Shown here one piece after another: positions 11,151 through 21,172 of a DNA stretch of 64,000 nt. Below the pieces are notes generated by a model that saw nothing but the letters and a program-made list of their open reading frames with translations, was not told the DNA's origin and ran no database searches. Made by a program: the position numbers and the translations under genes. Every line of letters starts with the position of its first letter. Position 1 is the stretch's first letter. Source of the DNA: Orychophragmus violaceus (taxonomy: Eukaryota > Streptophyta > Magnoliopsida > Brassicales > Brassicaceae); contig CM058236.1 in the NCBI GenBank assembly GCA_030180135.1, positions 7,151,357 through 7,215,356 on the forward strand, in the 5' to 3' direction.

Positions 11151-12488
11151 ATGTCAAGCACAACAACACAAAACACTTTCTCGATCCGGTCTGCCCTTGA
11201 GAAGGACAAACTGAACGGATCAAACTTCCTGAACTGGTCCAGGAACCTGAGACTTGTGCTCAGGCAGGAGAAGAAGGCTTATGTCCTTGAAAGAGTTCTC
11301 CCCCCTAGACCTGCGAATAATGCCGCACAAGCTGTGAAGAATGCTTGGGATACGCATTCTTCAGATGCTAATGACGTGGTTTGCCTAATGTTGCCGACAA
11401 TGGCTCCCGAACTGCAGATTCAGTGGGAAGGCCTGACTTGTCCCATGGAACTGATGGCAAACCTGAAAGCGTTGTTTCAGGAGCAGGCCCGTACAGAGAG
11501 ATTCCAAACTGTAAAGAATCTCTTGGACTGTAAAATGGCTAAGGATGCAGCAGTGAGTCCACATGTTCTGAAGATGATGGGTTATCTCGATCATTTGACA
11601 AGACTCGACTGTCCTATAAGCCAAGAGCTTGCTTGTGATATCGTTTTGCAGTCTCTTACTCCTGCATATGACCAGTTCACCTTGAACTATAATATGCATG
11701 GGTTGACAAAGACTTTGCCTGAGCTACATGGTATGCTCAAGACTGCAGAACCTAATCTGAAGAAGGCCAAGGACCCGTCTGTACTCATGGTGCAGAAGGG
11801 CAAGGGTTTTAAGAAATCTGCTGCAGACAAAGGAAAGGGCAAGGCTGTCAACAAAGAAAAAGACAAGCCCAAGCCCGTGTCTAAAGCTGGGCCTTCTGAT
11901 ATCTGCCACTTTTGCAAAGAGGCAGGGCATTATCGCAGGGACTGTAAGAAATACCAGGAAAGTCTGAAGGAGAAGAAGAAGTCCTTCGCGACTACATCTT
12001 CAGGTATTTTTGTTATTGAAGTAAATACTACTACTTCTGATAATACCACTTGGGTATTAGATACTGGATGTGGGGCTCATATTTGTACAAATGTGCAGGC
12101 GCTCAGCAACAGTAGAAGGTTGAAGCAAGGGCAAGTAGAGTTGCGGGTTGGCAATGGAGCGAAGGTTCCAGCACTGGCCGTTGGCACTTACTTGTTGTCT
12201 TTACCTTCTGGATTGATTTTAGAACTTGAGAATTGTTATTTTGTACCTGCTATAAGCAGAAATATCATTTCAGTTTCATTGTTGGATTTACAAGGATTTG
12301 ATTTTTCTATTAAGAATAAATTGTGTTCCTTTAATCTCAATGATATGTTCTATGGTTGTGCCCCTCTTATTAATGGGTTGTACATGCTGGATCAATCTAC
12401 TCCAGTATATAACATTAATACAAAACGGTTCAAATCTAACGAAGAAAATGAAACGTTTCTCTGGCATTGTCGTTTGGGGGCACATTAG
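11151..12488 (+). CDS. Element C gag-protease part of copia polyprotein
   Basis: 445 residues. An N-terminal copia-type gag domain (about residues 15-210, starting near LNGSNFLNWSRNLRL) is followed by a basic linker, a CCHC zinc knuckle CHFCKEAGHYRRDC (about 251-264) and an aspartic protease with WVLDTGCGAHIC (about 301-312). The frame ends prematurely at a TAG because a run of five G at 12476-12480 has one base more than the element E equivalent. The downstream frame continues at once with the integrase zinc-binding region. The ATG follows the leader and matches the position in element E. Confidence 0.88.
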   Translation: MSSTTTQNTFSIRSALEKDKLNGSNFLNWSRNLRLVLRQEKKAYVLERVLPPRPANNAAQAVKNAWDTHSSDANDVVCLMLPTMAPELQIQWEGLTCPMELMANLKALFQEQARTERFQTVKNLLDCKMAKDAAVSPHVLKMMGYLDHLTRLDCPISQELACDIVLQSLTPAYDQFTLNYNMHGLTKTLPELHGMLKTAEPNLKKAKDPSVLMVQKGKGFKKSAADKGKGKAVNKEKDKPKPVSKAGPSDICHFCKEAGHYRRDCKKYQESLKEKKKSFATTSSGIFVIEVNTTTSDNTTWVLDTGCGAHICTNVQALSNSRRLKQGQVELRVGNGAKVPALAVGTYLLSLPSGLILELENCYFVPAISRNIISVSLLDLQGFDFSIKNKLCSFNLNDMFYGCAPLINGLYMLDQSTPVYNINTKRFKSNEENETFLWHCRLGAH

Positions 12489-15114
12489 TGAGAAACGCGT
12501 CAAGAGGCTCCATTCAAATGGACTCTTGGGCTCATTTGACTTTGAGTCTTGTGAGCAATGCGAATCTTGCCTAATGGGCAAAATGACACGGGCCCCTTTT
12601 AATAAACCTACAGAAAGGGCCAGTGAACTATTGGGCCTGATACATACTGACGTGTGTGGCCCAATGTCCACAAATGCTAGAGGAAACTATCAGTACTTCA
12701 TTACATTCACTGATGATTTCAGTAGATATGGATATGTCTACTTGATGAAACATAAGTCGGAAACCTTTGAGAAGTTCAAAGAATTCCAGAATGAAGTACA
12801 GAACCAGCTTGGTAAGAGTATTAAGGCTCTTCGGTCGGACCGAGGAGGAGAATACTTGAGCCAGGAATTCCGTGATCATCTGAGTGAGTGTGGGATCATC
12901 TCCCAACTCACACCTCCTGGAACACCTCAATGGAATGGTGTATCTGAGAGAAGGAATCGGACATTGTTAGATATGGTCCGATCCATGATGAGTCACACAG
13001 ACATTCCTATATCCCTTTGGGGATATGCTTTGCTGACCGCAACGTTCACACTGAACAGGGTGCCATCAAAATCAGTAGCAAAGACACCATATGAGTTATG
13101 GACTGGAAAGGCTCCAGCAATGTCTTTTCTCAGAATTTGGGGTTGTGAAGCATATGTCAAAAGATTAATCTCAGACAAGCTTACACCAAAATCTGACAAA
13201 TGCTACTTCATTGGTTATCCTAGGGATACCAAGGCTTATTACTTCTATCTGCGATCCGAGAACAAGATCTTTGTTGCTCGGGATTGTACTTTTCTTGAGA
13301 GGGAATTTTTCTCTAAGAAAGATAGTGGGAGTAAGGTACAACTTGATGAAATTCAAGAAGGACAGGAACCTGTTCAACCTAATGAGGAAGAACAGCAGGA
13401 TGAATTACATGAAGTTGTAATAGAACCTGAACCTGAAGTACCTGAAGTTCGAAGATCCGGAAGGATCCGTCACGAACCCGATAGATATCAGGGATTCCTC
13501 GTGACTAATTGCCATGATCTTTTGATCATTGACGGTGATGAACCCTCGAACTTTGCAGAAGCCATGATGGGCCCTGACTCCTTAAAGTGGCGTGAAGCCA
13601 CTGAATCCGAGATGGACTCCATGTCTGTCAACCGAGTGTTTTCACTAGTTGACTTACCCGCTGGTGCTAAAGCCATCGAGTGTAAATGGATCTTCAAGAA
13701 GAAGATTGACATGGATGGAAATATCCAGATTTACAAGGCCAGGTTGGTGGCAAAAGGTTTCAAGCAAATTCATGGTATAGACTATGATGAAACCTATTCA
13801 CCAGTGGCCATGATGAAATCAATTCGGATTCTCCTAGCAACTGCCGCTTATTATGATTATGAGATTTGGCAGATGGATGTGAAAACCGCCTTCCTGAATG
13901 GAATCTTGGAGGAGGATGTGTATATGACACAGCCTGACGGTTACATTGATCCTAAGAATGCTGGGAAAGTATGCAAACTTCATAAATCCATTTATGGATT
14001 GAAGCAAGCATCCAGGAGTTGGAATCTTCGTTTTGATGAGGCAATAAAGAATTTTGACTTCATCAGAAACCAAGAGGAACAATGTGTGTATAAGAAAACT
14101 AGTGGGAGCAAAGTGGCGTTTCTTATCCTATATGTCGATGACATATTGCTTCTTGGAAATGATATTCCAATGCTGAAGTCTGTTAAAGACTGGCTGGGAA
14201 GTTGTTTTTCCATGAAGGACATGGGTGAAGCCGCATATGTTCTTGGAATCCGAATCTTTAGAGACAGATCTAAAAGGCTGGTTGGACTTTGTCAAGATTC
14301 TTATATAGACAAAGTCCTGCATCGATTCGGAATGGATAAATCCAAGAAAGGATTCACGCCAATGATACATGGTGCTACACTAAGCAAGGATCAGTGTCCT
14401 AAAACACCTGATGAGCTTAAGCGCATGAGTAGGATTCCTTATGCTTCGGCTATAGGATCTATCATGTATGCCATGATCTGTACTCGTCCTGATGTTGCTT
14501 ATGCACTAAGCATGACGAGTAGGTACCAGTCTAATCCAGGTGAGAGTCACTGGATTGCCGTAAAGAATATCCTGAAGTATTTGAGGAATACTAAGGATAA
14601 GTTCTTGGTTTACGGAGGAAGTGAAGTGCTTGAAATGAGTGGATTCACGGATGCAAGTTTTCAGACAGATAAAGATGATTTCCGGTCACAGTCTGGTTAC
14701 ATCTTCTGTCTGAATGGCGGTGCAGTAAGTTGGAAGAGCTCCAAGCAGAGCACCGTGGCAGATTCCACATATGAAGCTGAATACATCGCTGCTTCAGAAG
14801 CCGCGAAGGAAGGAGTTTGGATAAGGAACTTCTTGATTGAACTCGGTGTATTCCCAAATGCCACTGAGCCTCTAGCACTGTATTGTGACAACAATGGTGC
14901 AATTGCTCAAGCCAAGGAACCGAGACATCATCAGAAATCCAAACATATTATGAGAAGGTATCACCTGATTCATGATATAGTGAATAGAGGTGAAGTGATG
15001 GTCAGCAGAGTTCCCACTGATGAGAACGTGGCTGACCCGTTGACAAAGCCACTCCCGAGACCTAAGCACGAGTTGCATACTGCTGCTGTAGGAATTAGAG
15101 ATATTCAAATGTAA
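12481..15114 (+). CDS. Element C integrase-RT-RNase H part of copia polyprotein, +1 shifted from gag-PR
   Basis: 878 codons from the frameshift point; the same frame is open from 12298. Order: end of the GAG-pre-integrase zinc-binding region (HIS...CEQCESCLMGK); integrase core with IHTDVCGPM, FTDDFSRYG, RSDRGGEY and PQWNGVSERRNRT carrying the D-D-E residues; reverse transcriptase with KWIFKKKID and the YVDD box (LYVDDILLLG); RNase H with GFTDASFQTD, EAEYIA and LYCDNNGA. It ends in a tail with DPLTKPLPRPKHE. All catalytic motifs are present, so only the upstream frameshift separates this copy from a full polyprotein. A sequencing error or true mutation is more likely than programmed shifting. 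Confidence 0.88.
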   Translation, partial: HISEKRVKRLHSNGLLGSFDFESCEQCESCLMGKMTRAPFNKPTERASELLGLIHTDVCGPMSTNARGNYQYFITFTDDFSRYGYVYLMKHKSETFEKFKEFQNEVQNQLGKSIKALRSDRGGEYLSQEFRDHLSECGIISQLTPPGTPQWNGVSERRNRTLLDMVRSMMSHTDIPISLWGYALLTATFTLNRVPSKSVAKTPYELWTGKAPAMSFLRIWGCEAYVKRLISDKLTPKSDKCYFIGYPRDTKAYYFYLRSENKIFVARDCTFLEREFFSKKDSGSKVQLDEIQEGQEPVQPNEEEQQDELHEVVIEPEPEVPEVRRSGRIRHEPDRYQGFLVTNCHDLLIIDGDEPSNFAEAMMGPDSLKWREATESEMDSMSVNRVFSLVDLPAGAKAIECKWIFKKKIDMDGNIQIYKARLVAKGFKQIHGIDYDETYSPVAMMKSIRILLATAAYYDYEIWQMDVKTAFLNGILEEDVYMTQPDGYIDPKNAGKVCKLHKSIYGLKQASRSWNLRFDEAIKNFDFIRNQEEQCVYKKTSGSKVAFLILYVDDILLLGNDIPMLKSVKDWLGSCFSMKDMGEAAYVLGIRIFRDRSKRLVGLCQDSYIDKVLHRFGMDKSKKGFTPMIHGATLSKDQCPKTPDELKRMSRIPYASAIGSIMYAMICTRPDVAYALSMTSRYQSNPGESHWIAVKNILKYLRNTKDKFLVYGGSEVLEMSGFTDASFQTDKDDFRSQSGYIFCLNGGAVSWKSSKQSTVADSTYEAEYIAASEAAKEGVWIRNFLIELGVFPNATEPLALYCDNNGAIAQAKEPRHHQKSKHIMRRYHLIHDIVNRGEVMVSRVPTDENVADPLTKPLPRPKHELHTAAVGIRDIQM

Positions 15115-15936
15115 TCTCTTTTTGAGTGGGAGTTGTGAGGGCTTTATTTTAGTTAGATTGATTGGTTCATGTAAACATTTTTTAAATGTTAATGAAATTT
15201 TATTTCTGGATTATTTTTAACTGTGATATAAAATAATCGTTCCAAAATGATTCATGTCATTATATATGGGCCATCGAAGTACATGAGTAGACTTGATCCT
15301 GAAACCCCATGTTTAACGAAATGACATAAATCATAGTGTCCATAGTCGAAGGTTGTTGAAATTGGAACACCAACAACCATTTGAGACTAGAGTGTGTTGA
15401 GACTTATGACCAAGTTTCGAGGGGTCATAGATGCGCGGAATCAAAGTCGACACATAGGTATATGTAGGGGAGCATATGACCGGACATGGCCCGCTGATGA
15501 GAACTCTACAAGATATTAATATCTGTGTCATGAGAGGTTCTCATTTACGACTATAGAGTATAGTCCTTAGATCTGAGTTCGCATGCATGTGGCTGCACAT
15601 GGATTGATGCGCTTTGATCATTGTCTAACGCTGTTTCGTAACTGGGAGCTATAAGGACCTTGGTTGGGTGTATTATGAAGTGTGTAGTTCATAGTGATGG
15701 AACAAGATGGGATTTGTCCCTGCCGTTTAACGGAGGTAATATCTCTGGGCCAATCGGAGACTTGATAGCTGGTAAGAGAGTGGCCACTCCCAAACGGACT
15801 TGCCCAAGTCGTTTGAATTGTCAGTATCAAATCTGGTCCGATGAACATGGTCTGGCTATATAAGGATGACACGCATCTTGCCTTATGCCAGATCGAGATA
15901 TTGAAACAAAAGGATTAGGGAATGTAGAATTCCAGT
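15115..15936 (+). other. Element C 3' noncoding region
   Basis: About 820 bp between the pol stop and the PPT. I see no gene. It contains scattered short direct repeats and phrases that also occur in the 3' region of element E. Confidence 0.6.
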
Positions 15937-15949
15937 ACAAGTGGGAGAT
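15937..15949 (+). promoter_or_regulatory. Element C polypurine tract
   Basis: ACAAGTGGGAGAT immediately precedes the 3' LTR. Confidence 0.85.
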
Positions 15950-16595
15950 TGTTGGGAATGTCCTGAAATCTACTGTACTATCTCTAGAAAGTATGATAAG
16001 TGTCGAGATCAGACATAAGTCATAAATACTGGGTGATCATGATGACTTGCTAGAGTCCGCTCTTGATCTATAAGTTTAGGACTTATTACCAGTATTGTAT
16101 GATCCCAAAGGGTCACACACCATAGCTAACGGGAAAGTTAAATGGAATTAATACGGTAAGATGCAAGGCATTTACTGTATTTGTACAGAGAATTGGGCCA
16201 GACAAAATACAGTTATTTTGTCTGATTTGGGTCTTGGGCCCAAAAGCCTAATAGGCCATTAGTTTAATCACTTGGGCCCATATAAGGGAAGAGGAGGCGC
16301 CAGGCGCCAGTAAGCCTAGCAGTCTGCGATTTTCAGGTCTGGCCGTCCTCTCTCTCTCTGTTGTTCCAGCTTTGGTCTAGCAGCCTGATCCAGTAGCTTG
16401 TAAGCGTGTGGATACCTAGGAGGAGCCGGTTATCATCAGCTCTTGCAGATCTCGATATTCCTTTGATCAATCCGCTGCAATCATAAGGTAATGATCCTGA
16501 TCTGTTTATGATTCAACTGCAAATCACCTAGATCCTTGTTGATTATGTTAGGTTGTAATCTGATAATTACACCAATGAACACACATAATCTCACA
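15950..16595 (+). repeat. Element C 3' LTR
   Basis: 646 bp, same length as 9071-9716 and differing at two positions by eye. Confidence 0.92.
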
Positions 16596-16650
16596 GTCTG
16601 AGATTAACGAGGTTCAAGTTCTGATTACTTCTAGTTTCACGCGTCTGCAT
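16596..16650 (-). CDS. Element B gag start fragment
   Basis: The first ATG after the B leader is at 16650 (minus), giving MQTRETRSNQN, which corresponds to MPTQ in A and D. The fragment is cut at the element C target duplication (GTCTG, 16596-16600) and continues in frame at 9065. Confidence 0.75.
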
Positions 16651-16669
16651 AAACTGTCTGTAATCGTCA

Positions 16670-16770
16670 AGCAACGATCGATGCTATCAGTGCAACGATC
16701 GATTCAATCTCAGAATCGCCTAGTGACGATCGACACAAAGGTGCAACGATCGACGCTATGCGAAATCGGT
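16670..16770. repeat. Element B leader modules
   Basis: Pairs at 16675/16696 (21 bp) and 16727/16747 (20 bp); the second is bracketed by AATCGCC and TGCGAAAT. The minus-strand approach is T-rich and ends CTGTCGCAGGTACC. Confidence 0.72.
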
Positions 16771-16881
16771 ACCTGCGACAGAGATAAAACAGAGAAAAAT
16801 TAGTAACTAAAATAAAAAATAAAATAAAAATAAAAATCCTAGTAAAAACCCTAAGTTCGATACTATCGAAGACTCTAAGAG

Positions 16882-16899
16882 TCCCCGGCAACGGCGCCA
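16882..16899 (-). promoter_or_regulatory. Element B primer binding site, tRNA-Asp type
   Basis: Minus strand TGGCGCCGTTGCCGGGGA next to the B LTR, identical to the site in A, D and H. Confidence 0.88.
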
Positions 16900-16905
16900 A
16901 AAACT

Positions 16906-18121
16906 TGATAGGGTCAGGTTTTAATCATATTCTACTGCAAGTGCACAGCTAAGTGATTGTAGTATATAGGGTATTGAATCCACAGAGACTCTGGTCTCGA
17001 TAGATTAAGAACTATAGAGATTTAAACTAAGAAGAAAGCAATGTGAAGTAAACTAAATAAAAGTGCGAGAAAGTAAACAAGTAGCAGGATTATCGGATGT
17101 GAAAGCAGTTAATTAAGGGCGCTAAGTCTAGGGCACTCTCAGGAAATCAGACAAGCAGACAAGTTATTCAGTCAGGATCTAATTAAGTACAGTTCTAGAA
17201 CTCAAATCACGGATATAGAATTAACCAACTGTCGTTGCGAGAATTCTCTAAGTCTAAGTGCAGTAATCCAAATTCCTTTGCAATTACTAACAGATTAAAC
17301 CAGCATTAATTTCAAGTTCGATATGTTCACAATTAAACTAAACCAAATTCCTTTGCGAGAAGTTTAATTTCTCAACCTAAATAGTTCAGATTCTAAACCA
17401 CACTTTCATGTCGTATTTAGCAACCTAAGATCTAGATTCTAATTGATCAGGTTAGAACTAGCATTAAACACAATTTAGATCGAAGAACATTATATTCATG
17501 TGAATCCTTAACTGAATTAAACAAGTCTAGCAAGTCATGAAATCCCTAGTGAGAATCCCTAAACCTAACAATGAATCTACTCAGACATGATTAATGAAAC
17601 AGAAATCATAGAATTAATAGATTGCATATAAGAAATTAAATAGATAAAGGGGTTCGCAATCTTCTCCAAAATAGATGAAGTACAGGATCAGATCAGCCCC
17701 AAAAGCTCTAAAAATCCCTTAGATCTTAATATGAAAGCGTATGAAAAGTATATCAAAGCGTATCTAAATAAAACACCAAAATCCTAATTATATAGGCTAA
17801 ATCTCGGCTGGGGCTTCTTTGTAAATACTGGAAACTTCTGGGCCAAAGTGTAATATCTTCATTCTTCATTAAACCGCCGAGTCTGGCCCATCTCGCTTGT
17901 GTGTCGACCGATGCACAATGTGTGTCGGTCGACGAAATCCTGTTTTCTGGACAGTGAGCTCAAGCTCTCGGCCAAACACTCCAAAAAACTCCAAAAAGCT
18001 CCAATATCTCCAATTCTGCTCCAAACCTGATTATACCTGTAATAGACTCTAAAAGAACACAAAAGGACTCTAAAACATACTTATATCATGGTCTAAAACT
18101 AGTAAAAACCATGATATATCA
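16906..18121 (-). repeat. Element B 5' LTR
   Basis: 1216 bp with the same ends as the A and D LTRs but clearly diverged internally. Contains a pair at 17905/17926 (CGACCG/CGGTCG, 21 bp) and a terminal inverted repeat of the TATATCATGG/CCATGATATA kind. Confidence 0.85.
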
Positions 18122-18759
18122 GCTACCAAAGAACTCCCGGAGATCAGTTATAAAACTCCAGAAACAAGCCGGACAGTGAAGACATGTCCGGTGGACCCTC
18201 TCATAATGGTAAAGTCAAATGGGTCATATTCGTCCCCAAAGATGAAGTCCACCTAAGAACGTGTTCTATAGTCCAAGAAGGTGCCTAAGAAGACTCTGAG
18301 GCAGCTAAAGGATCTCAAGAACTTAAAGAATCAAGTTTGAATAATAAGAGATCAAACTTGCCTTATTTAGCACCCTAGATACTCTCTCTTTTATTTGATT
18401 GTGTTGCTTTGATTTTGCTACGTTTTTCCTTGTTTTTCTTTGCAGGATTTATGTGTTTTTCCTTAAATAAGTCATGATCCTGGTTATATAATGCCTTGAG
18501 TTGTATCCCTTTTTTCATCTTTTGATCAATAAAATATCGATTTTGTGTTAAAGCAAAAACTCTCTCTTCTCTTTCAATTTGTGAGTGTTCCAAATTGTTA
18601 GAGTGTTCCTAGAAGTATCTATAGGCTTTCACACCTATAGTAGTTCTACTCGATCCACCCATCACCATCCATCTTATCTGAGCTAAGTTGGAGAATTCCT
18701 TAGACTAGCCAACTGCTCAACCCTTATTTGGCTCAAGACTTTTAGCCAAGCTCATATCA
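18122..18759 (+). repeat. Element F1 5' LTR, 3' portion
   Basis: Matches the solo LTRs at 31876-32798 and 37737-38659 and the F2/F3 LTRs; ends AGCTCATATCA. The beginning is cut off by element B. Confidence 0.8.
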
Positions 18760-18762
18760 TTT

Positions 18763-18774
18763 TGGTATCATAGC
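18763..18774 (+). promoter_or_regulatory. Element F1 primer binding site (mutated)
   Basis: TGGTATCATAGC, one mismatch from the initiator tRNA-Met complement seen intact in F2. Confidence 0.7.
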
Positions 18775-19660
18775 TTCTAAAAGTCCTGGATCAAACAAGG
18801 TTGTTTGATTACCTTACTTTTATTGCTTAGTTCTTGATAGTTTTTGTTTTCTTTTGTTGTGTTTTTTTTTGCTCTTGCAATTTCCCTTTCATAAAAAAAA
18901 AACTTATAAAACCCCATAAGAATAATTTTCCAGTAGCTTTCTATCTCATTTCATCTTTTGATATTAAGAAAACCAAATTTTGTTTTTACAAAAAGTGTTA
19001 TGTGTTGAACTTGTACTAGAGAACTTTAACGGGTGAGGATTCGTTGCTTTTCTTTTGTTTAAACTCAAATTTTCTTGTCATATCTTTTAGGTGAATTCAT
19101 ATAGAATATTTTTAAGGATTTGATTAAACAGAATCAACCAAAAAAAGAAGAAAAAATGTACCATATGGGAGGCTCCCACTGATTTGGTTTTTTTTTTCTT
19201 ATCGGGTCGCGATCGATTAAACAAACTTGTCAAAAATCCCATCCTTCTTTGCTTTCCTTGTTCCATCTTTCTAGCACGACATTTTTAGGTTATTTGAAGG
19301 ATTTTTATCAGAAAACATCATCAAAACTCTAGTGGATTTTTCTGTGATTCATCGGGGTCGCGAAAATCCTTTACCGGACTATACCCTTGAAAGCCAACCA
19401 CCAAGCCACCATCCGGTTTTGTCCAAATTCGTTTTTCTTCATTTTAATTTTATTTTCTACTGAAATTATGTTTTTCTAATATTTTAATAAACTTATTAGA
19501 AGCATAGGATTGAATCTCATAAGTTTTTATAGAAATTGTTGTACGATTCATAGTGAAACTTGCTAGAAATTTGTTATCTCTTGTTAAAAAGGAATTTGAT
19601 ACTCTTATTCTGATTTTTTTCAGGAACCATAGGTGAGAATACTGGTGAGGGAAACGCAGC
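18775..19660 (+). other. Element F1 leader
   Basis: About 890 bp of AT-rich leader shared with F2 (34779-35661) and F3. It contains GGTGAGGAT near 19035 and a pyrimidine-rich run ending TTTTTTCAGGAACC near 19615-19627, which would fit a leader intron. No gene seen. Confidence 0.5.
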
Positions 19661-19734
19661 CATGATGCATATGCTTCAAGCCATACAACAACAACTCCAA
19701 ACCATGGGTCACGGTTAGAACGAGTGGAGCAACC

Positions 19735-20930
19735 TGATATATCATGGTTTTTACCGGTTTTATGCCATGATATAGTTGTGTTTTTAGTGTCTTTTGTGTT
19801 CTTTTAGAGTCTTTTACAGGTATAATCAGGTTTGGAGCTAAATTGGAGATAATGGAGCATTTTGGAGATTTTTGGAGTGATTGGCCGAGAGATAGAGTTC
19901 ACTGTCCGAAACAGAGAAAGGTGTCGATCGTTGCATGCCTAGCATCGATCGATGCACCAGCGAGATGGGCCAAAACTCGGCGGTTTAGAAGAATCAAGAT
20001 ATTGCACTTTGATCCAGAAGTTCCTGATATTTACAAAGAAGCCCATGGCCGAGATTATACCTATATAATTAAGTTTTTGGTGTTTATTTTACTGACGCTT
20101 TCATAATTAAGAGCAGAGGATTTTTAGAGCTTTTGGGGCTGATCTGAACCTGTTACATCATCTGTATTTGGAGAAGATTTCGAACCCCTTTGATCTTTTA
20201 TCTTTTATGAAATCTATTATTTCTATGATTATGTTTTCATCAATCATGTCTGAGTAGATTCCTTGTTAGGTTTAGGGTTTCTCACATAGGATTTCATGAC
20301 CTGCTAGACTTGTTTAATTTCAGTTAAGGATTCAAACTATATCTGTTCTTCAATTTAATTGTGCTTAAAGCTAGTTCTAACCTGATCAATTAGAATCTAG
20401 ATCTTAGGTTGCTAAATACGTCACGGAAGTGGGGTTTAGGAATCTGAACTAATTAAATTGGGCAATTAAACTTTGCGCAAACGGAAGTTTGGTTTAGGAT
20501 AATTGTGAACATATCAAACTTGGGATTAATGCTAGTTTAATCTGTTAGTTCTCGCAAACGAAAGTTTGGTTTACTGCACTTAGACTTAGAGAATTATCGC
20601 AAAGGAATTTGGTTAATTCTATATCTGTGTTTTGAGTTCTAGAACTGTGCTTAATTAGATCCTTGCTGAATGAACTGTCTGCTTGTCTGATTTTCTGAGA
20701 ACGCCCTAGACCTAGCGCTCTTAATAACTTGCTTTCACAACCAACAATCTTTGCTATCTGCTTACTTTCTTGCATTGTTTTTAATTCAATTACATTGCTT
20801 TCTTCCTAGTTAAATTCATGTTCTTGAGCTATTGAATACCGGAGTCTCTGTGGATTTCGATACCCTATATACTACATTGATATTGCTGTGCACTTGCAGT
20901 TTAGTATAGGGATTAATTCTTGACCTATCA
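19735..20930 (+). repeat. Element D 5' LTR
   Basis: 1196 bp, TGATATATCA...GACCTATCA. CGATCG pair at 19925/19946 (21 bp). Terminal hairpin arms TATATCATGG (19738-19747) and CCATGATATA (19765-19774). Confidence 0.93.
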
Positions 20931-20936
20931 AGTTTT

Positions 20937-20954
20937 TGGCGCCGTTGCCGGGGA
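20937..20954 (+). promoter_or_regulatory. Element D primer binding site, tRNA-Asp type
   Basis: TGGCGCCGTTGCCGGGGA six bases after the LTR. Confidence 0.9.
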
Positions 20955-21054
20955 CTCTTTGAGTCTTCGATAGCTTCGAGCCTAGGGTTTTACTAGGATT
21001 TTTCTTTTTGTTTTCGTTTTTGTTTTTATTTTATTTTCAGTTTTATTAATTTTC

Positions 21055-21172
21055 GTTTTTCTCTCTGTCGCAGGTACCGATTTCGCCTTGCGTCGATCGT
21101 TGCATCCCTTGCGTCGATCGTCACTAGGCGATTCTGAGATTGAATCGATCGTTGCACTGATAGCATCGATCA
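21055..21172. repeat. Element D leader modules with upstream pyrimidine/GCAG tract
   Basis: Pairs at 21094/21115 and 21146/21167, both 21 bp. A pyrimidine-rich run ends CTGTCGCAGGTACC just before the array. The last core has become CGATCA and overlaps the gag ATG at 21173. Confidence 0.75.

Larger units (their letters stand above)
9071..16595 (+). mobile_element. Element C: Ty1/copia retrotransposon, nearly intact
   Basis: 7.5 kb element with 646-bp LTRs, tRNA-iMet PBS, long leader, gag-PR-INT-RT-RNase H in copia order, and PPT. The target duplication is GTCCG (9066-9070) and GTCTG (16596-16600), one base having changed. The LTRs differ at only two sites by eye (CTACGA/CTGCGA and CCCACA/CTCACA), so the insertion is young. 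The only coding lesion I found is one extra G at 12476-12480. Confidence 0.93.
1..18121 (-). mobile_element. Element B: Athila-like Ty3/gypsy retrotransposon, interrupted by A and C, runs off left edge
   Basis: B reads right to left: 5' LTR (16906-18121), tRNA-Asp-type primer site, leader with CGATCG modules, then gag and protease continuing past base 1. It is split by element C (9071-16595) and element A (2372-8992). Leaving out both insertions and one copy of each target duplication, the B reading frame stays in phase across both sites. The right flank GCTAC (18122-18126) should be half of B's target duplication, inside the LTR of a CRM-like element F1. The other half and the 3' LTR lie outside the window. 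The Athila assignment rests on PBS, PPT style and gag/protease resemblance. Confidence 0.85.
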
